Assembly (NCBI GenBank): GCA_900772685.1
Contig: CAAGRP010000160.1
Location: forward strand, 1 to 6,503
DNA: 6,503 nt
Source: Lachnospiraceae bacterium
GTDB lineage: Bacteria > Bacillota > Clostridia > Lachnospirales > Lachnospiraceae
Direction: 5' to 3'
Under the pieces are notes generated by a model, which saw nothing but the letters and a program-made list of their open reading frames with translations, had not been told where the DNA came from and ran no database searches. The translations under genes and the position numbers were made by a program. Below, piece by piece: positions 5,669 through 6,503 of the stretch. Each line of letters begins with the position of its first letter. Within the stretch, counting starts at the first letter, position 1.

Positions 5669-6503
5669 TACGGATGAAAAGTGTTTCTTTTCAGTATGCG
5701 AACAGCGCTGAAGGCGTTTTTGAGATCGATCTTACGATTGCCGACGGTGAGTGTGTTGTACTCACCGGACCATCCGGAGGCGGAAAAACAACCGTTACAC
5801 GTATTATAAACGGTCTTGCTCCGTCTTATTATACAGGTTTGCTTACGGGCGATATTTTTCTCGATAAAGAACCGTTGACGCAGATATTGCAATATGATCT
5901 GGCTCGTCGGATCGGCAGCGTATTCCAGGATCCTAAAAGCCAGTTCTTTTCATCGGAGCTGGCAGGAGAGGTGGCATTTGCATGTGAAAACTATGGATTC
6001 CCCGTGGAAGAAATCCGTAAACGAACCGATCAGGCTATCACGGACTTCTCTCTTTATAAGCTGCGAAACCAAAACCTTGATACACTTTCCGATGGAGAAA
6101 AACAAAGAGTTGCTATTGCTTCTGTATATGCGATCCGTCCCGGCATCTATGTTTGCGATGAGCCAACCTCGAATCTGGATAAAAAAGGAGCCGAACAGCT
6201 GGCGGATATTCTCAGAAAGCTGAAATCCGAAGGATGCACGCTTGTGATTGCGGAGCATCGCTTAGCATGGCTTCGTGGGATAGCGGATCGCTTTGTATAT
6301 ATCATGGATGGGAGGATCATGTGGGAACGAAACGCTGTGGAAATGGAAGAATTATCCGATGAACAGCGAAGGATTGCGGGGATCAGGGAAATCATAGGAT
6401 CAGAAGCTGTGAATATTCCGTTTTCCGCAAGTCCTGTAAATAACAGTCCTGCACTGTGTGTTAAAGAGTTATCCTGTCGGAAGAAGGATAAAATAATATT
6501 CAG
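5665..6503 (+). CDS. ECF transporter ATPase, probably a two-domain fusion, 3' end outside the window
   Basis: The reading frame is open from ATG 5665 to the window edge (279 complete codons) with no stop. The ATG overlaps the upstream TGA (ATGA, 5665-5668), with GGAGG at 5651-5655. The first ATPase domain is complete: Walker A GPSGGGKTT at 35-43 (Lys41), Q-loop FQDPKSQFF with Gln88, signature LSDGEKQ at 141-147, Walker B CDEPTSNLD with Asp165 and Glu166, and His198 in EHR. The FQDP-x-SQFF segment is typical of ECF/CbiO-type ATPases. After a linker, a new domain seems to begin at about residue 263 (ALCVKELSCRKKDKIIF), which looks like the first strand of a second ATPase domain. A double-domain ATPase of about 450-500 aa is therefore expected, supplying both nucleotide sites of the ECF module. 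The signature has Asp143 where the canonical motif has Gly. The second domain is inferred from about 17 residues. Confidence 0.88.
   Translation, partial: MIRMKSVSFQYANSAEGVFEIDLTIADGECVVLTGPSGGGKTTVTRIINGLAPSYYTGLLTGDIFLDKEPLTQILQYDLARRIGSVFQDPKSQFFSSELAGEVAFACENYGFPVEEIRKRTDQAITDFSLYKLRNQNLDTLSDGEKQRVAIASVYAIRPGIYVCDEPTSNLDKKGAEQLADILRKLKSEGCTLVIAEHRLAWLRGIADRFVYIMDGRIMWERNAVEMEELSDEQRRIAGIREIIGSEAVNIPFSASPVNNSPALCVKELSCRKKDKIIF

Noticed and set aside
5894..6223. 109-codon plus-strand frame
   Set aside because: It is in another frame within the ECF ATPase, whose Q-loop, signature and Walker B motifs occupy the same bases.

Overview
The window suggests a low-to-mid GC Gram-positive anaerobe, most likely a clostridial Firmicute of the Lachnospiraceae type. 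The pointers are strong Shine-Dalgarno sequences (GGAGG-like) before every gene, a TTG start, a consensus sigma-A promoter, and a tightly overlapped transporter operon. This placement is inferred from style and protein families, not from a marker gene.

Layout, all on the + strand. At the left edge (30-116) is a 28-codon ORF whose first residues look like the start of homoserine O-succinyltransferase (MetA) but which soon loses the resemblance and stops; it may be a remnant at an insertion or recombination boundary. It runs into a compact control region (94-167). This holds a consensus promoter (-35 at 113-118, -10 at 135-140) with a perfect 10-bp palindrome in its spacer, and the whole promoter is bracketed by a perfect 14-bp inverted repeat (94-107 / 149-162). 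A TetR/AcrR-family repressor starts from TTG at 175 and ends at 792. A 59-bp gap with two hairpins follows, and then five transporter genes with no further gaps: two half-size exporter-fold ABC proteins of 592 aa each (852-2630 and 2602-4380, 29-nt overlap), an ECF substrate-binding S component of the MptD/Trep_Strep type (4377-4973), an EcfT/CbiQ-type transmembrane coupling protein (4973-5668), and an ECF ATPase (5665 to beyond the right edge) that is probably a two-domain fusion.

Together these look like one TetR-controlled operon encoding two transport machines: a heterodimeric ABC system related in sequence style to YbtP/YbtQ and IrtA/IrtB, and a complete ECF importer with its own dedicated S subunit. 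The first kind has an exporter fold, but those named relatives import ferric siderophores. A plausible inference is uptake of a metallophore, tetrapyrrole or similar scarce nutrient, with the ECF module and the ABC pair acting on the same or related substrates. Nothing in the window fixes the substrate, and export by the ABC pair remains possible.
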